In this document: in pieces, positions 63,257-64,000 of the stretch
Layout of the letters: each line of letters begins with the position of its first letter
How positions within the stretch are numbered: position 1 is the first letter of the stretch
From: Nocardioides alcanivorans
GTDB taxonomy: Bacteria > Actinomycetota > Actinomycetes > Propionibacteriales > Nocardioidaceae
Assembly (NCBI RefSeq): GCF_021555175.1
Contig: NZ_JAKGRW010000051.1
Coordinates: forward strand, 39,998-103,997
DNA length: 64,000 nt
Reading direction: 5' to 3'
Made by a program: the position numbers and the translations under genes
Notes under the pieces: generated by a model
The model's input: the letters and a program-made list of their open reading frames with translations, nothing else
Database searches by the model: none
Told to the model about the DNA's origin: nothing

Positions 63257-64000
63257 CAGCGGTTCGCCTCCACCAGCTCGACCGAGATCTCCCCGAAGGT
63301 GAGGTCGGCGCGGATGTCGAGGGTGGGTACTGCGTCGCCGCCGTCGTGGGAGGCGCGCAGGGTCGGGTCCCACCCGCTGCTCTTGCGGTCGAAGGCGCGG
63401 ATCTCACCGGCGCCGTCGATGTCTGCGTCGAGGTTGACGTCGAGGTCGTCGACCGGGATCCGGATCTCGATCCGGCCTGCGTCGCCGTCGATGCGGATGC
63501 TGCGTCCGTCGAGCTCCTCGAGGTCTTGGATCGCGCTGAGGTCGAGGACGATCTCGCCGGCGCTCATCTCGTAGAGGGAGTCGAGTTCGGCGGCGCTGGT
63601 GGGCGCGGCATGCACCTGGGTGCCGTCCCACCTGTCGGCCACGGTGCCACCGATCAGCCCGAAGGTGGCGATGAAGCCCAACAGGATCAGTCCGCCAGCG
63701 CGCCCGAAGAAGGCGCCGACGAGGAGTGCGACGGCGATGATGCCGAGGGCCAGTGCCGGGTAGGCGGAGCCGTGGACCTCGACGCCGGCAGCGTCGACGA
63801 TGCCGAGCACGCCGAGACTCAGGACCACGAGCGGCAGCACGAACCAGAAGAGGATCGGCCGCGCTTGCGCGGGTCACGGGGCGATCGGGGCGCCGGGGCG
63901 CCACGGCGGGAAAGGGGCCGGTGTAGGGCGCGGCGGGCCCAGCGTCGGTCGACGGGTGCTCCCCGCCCGAGCCGCTGCTCCCGTCGCAGAGCGTCGCGGC
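63256..64000 (-). CDS. membrane protein with LiaF-like C-terminal domain (partial, frame break near 63868)
   Basis: The start lies outside the window. The readable part has a proline-rich region, membrane helices (ILFWFVLPLVVLSLGVLGIV, ALALGIIAVALLVGAFF, LILLGFIATFGLIGG) and a soluble end with GRIEIRIPVDDLDVNLDADI followed by DGAGEIRAFDRKSSG. This layout fits PspC/LiaF-type envelope stress proteins. CGCGGCCGATC breaks the frame; one G gives DPRKRGPILFWFVL. Family placement is tentative. Confidence 0.65.

Overview
The window is high-GC actinobacterial chromosome, most likely Nocardioides or a close Nocardioidaceae relative. Signs are strong G/C third-position bias, many GTG starts, a mycothiol-dependent formaldehyde dehydrogenase, an F420-type LLM oxidoreductase, a GuaB3-type IMP dehydrogenase homologue, a His-tailed GroEL1, and DUF222-HNH genes with their GGTCTCGACAGGCTCGACCA repeats. 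The genus is inferred, not proven. The order rpsK-rpsD-rpoA-rplQ-truA ... rplM-rpsI-glmM ... glmS-acpS-nnr-alr-tsaE-tsaB-rimI-tsaD ... groES-groEL ... guaB-guaB3 ... guaA follows, in reverse, the well-known Mycobacterium tuberculosis block Rv3459c to Rv3396c. This is mainly a conserved housekeeping segment with accessory inserts.

Layout: 1-2521 is the end of the ribosomal alpha operon. 2522-5257 is an insertion between rplQ and truA, made of a DUF222/HNH nuclease gene flanked by two repeat arrays in opposite orientation. 5258-17036 holds truA, a methyltransferase, a CoA-disulfide-reductase-like flavoprotein, a PAP2 phosphatase, an ABC-F protein, an HtrA protease, an acyltransferase-SGNH protein, an acyl-CoA ligase and an SMP-30 protein. 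17109-31436 holds gltA, rplM-rpsI, glmM, coaA, glmS-acpS, nnr, alr and the t6A genes tsaE (fused to an acetyltransferase), tsaB, rimI and tsaD. 31463-34538 is an ECF sigma factor operon with its own ECF-type promoter, plus a secreted propeller-like protein. 34701-36420 is the mycothiol formaldehyde dehydrogenase with its metallo-hydrolase. 37767-39956 is the CIRCE-controlled groES-groEL. 41279-43944 is guaB-guaB3. 47237-55102 is a TetR-controlled catabolic cluster (phosphotransferase, unknown protein, two aldehyde dehydrogenases, GMC oxidoreductase). 55311-58746 is guaA followed by an ABC-F gene with a leader peptide. 58769-64000 holds TerC, an F420 oxidoreductase, an operator-controlled acyl-CoA dehydrogenase, a YbaK protein and membrane proteins.

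A technical point governs the annotation. About 28 genes or gene parts break frame at short G or C runs, and in nearly every case restoring one G or C gives an intact protein and an exact codon multiple. This looks like sequencing undercalls, not mass pseudogenisation, so I annotate whole genes across the breaks and name the site. The DUF222/HNH gene is the exception and may really be decayed.

Many genes here also appear to be leaderless: a TANNNT -10 box lies 6-7 bases before the start codon with no Shine-Dalgarno sequence.
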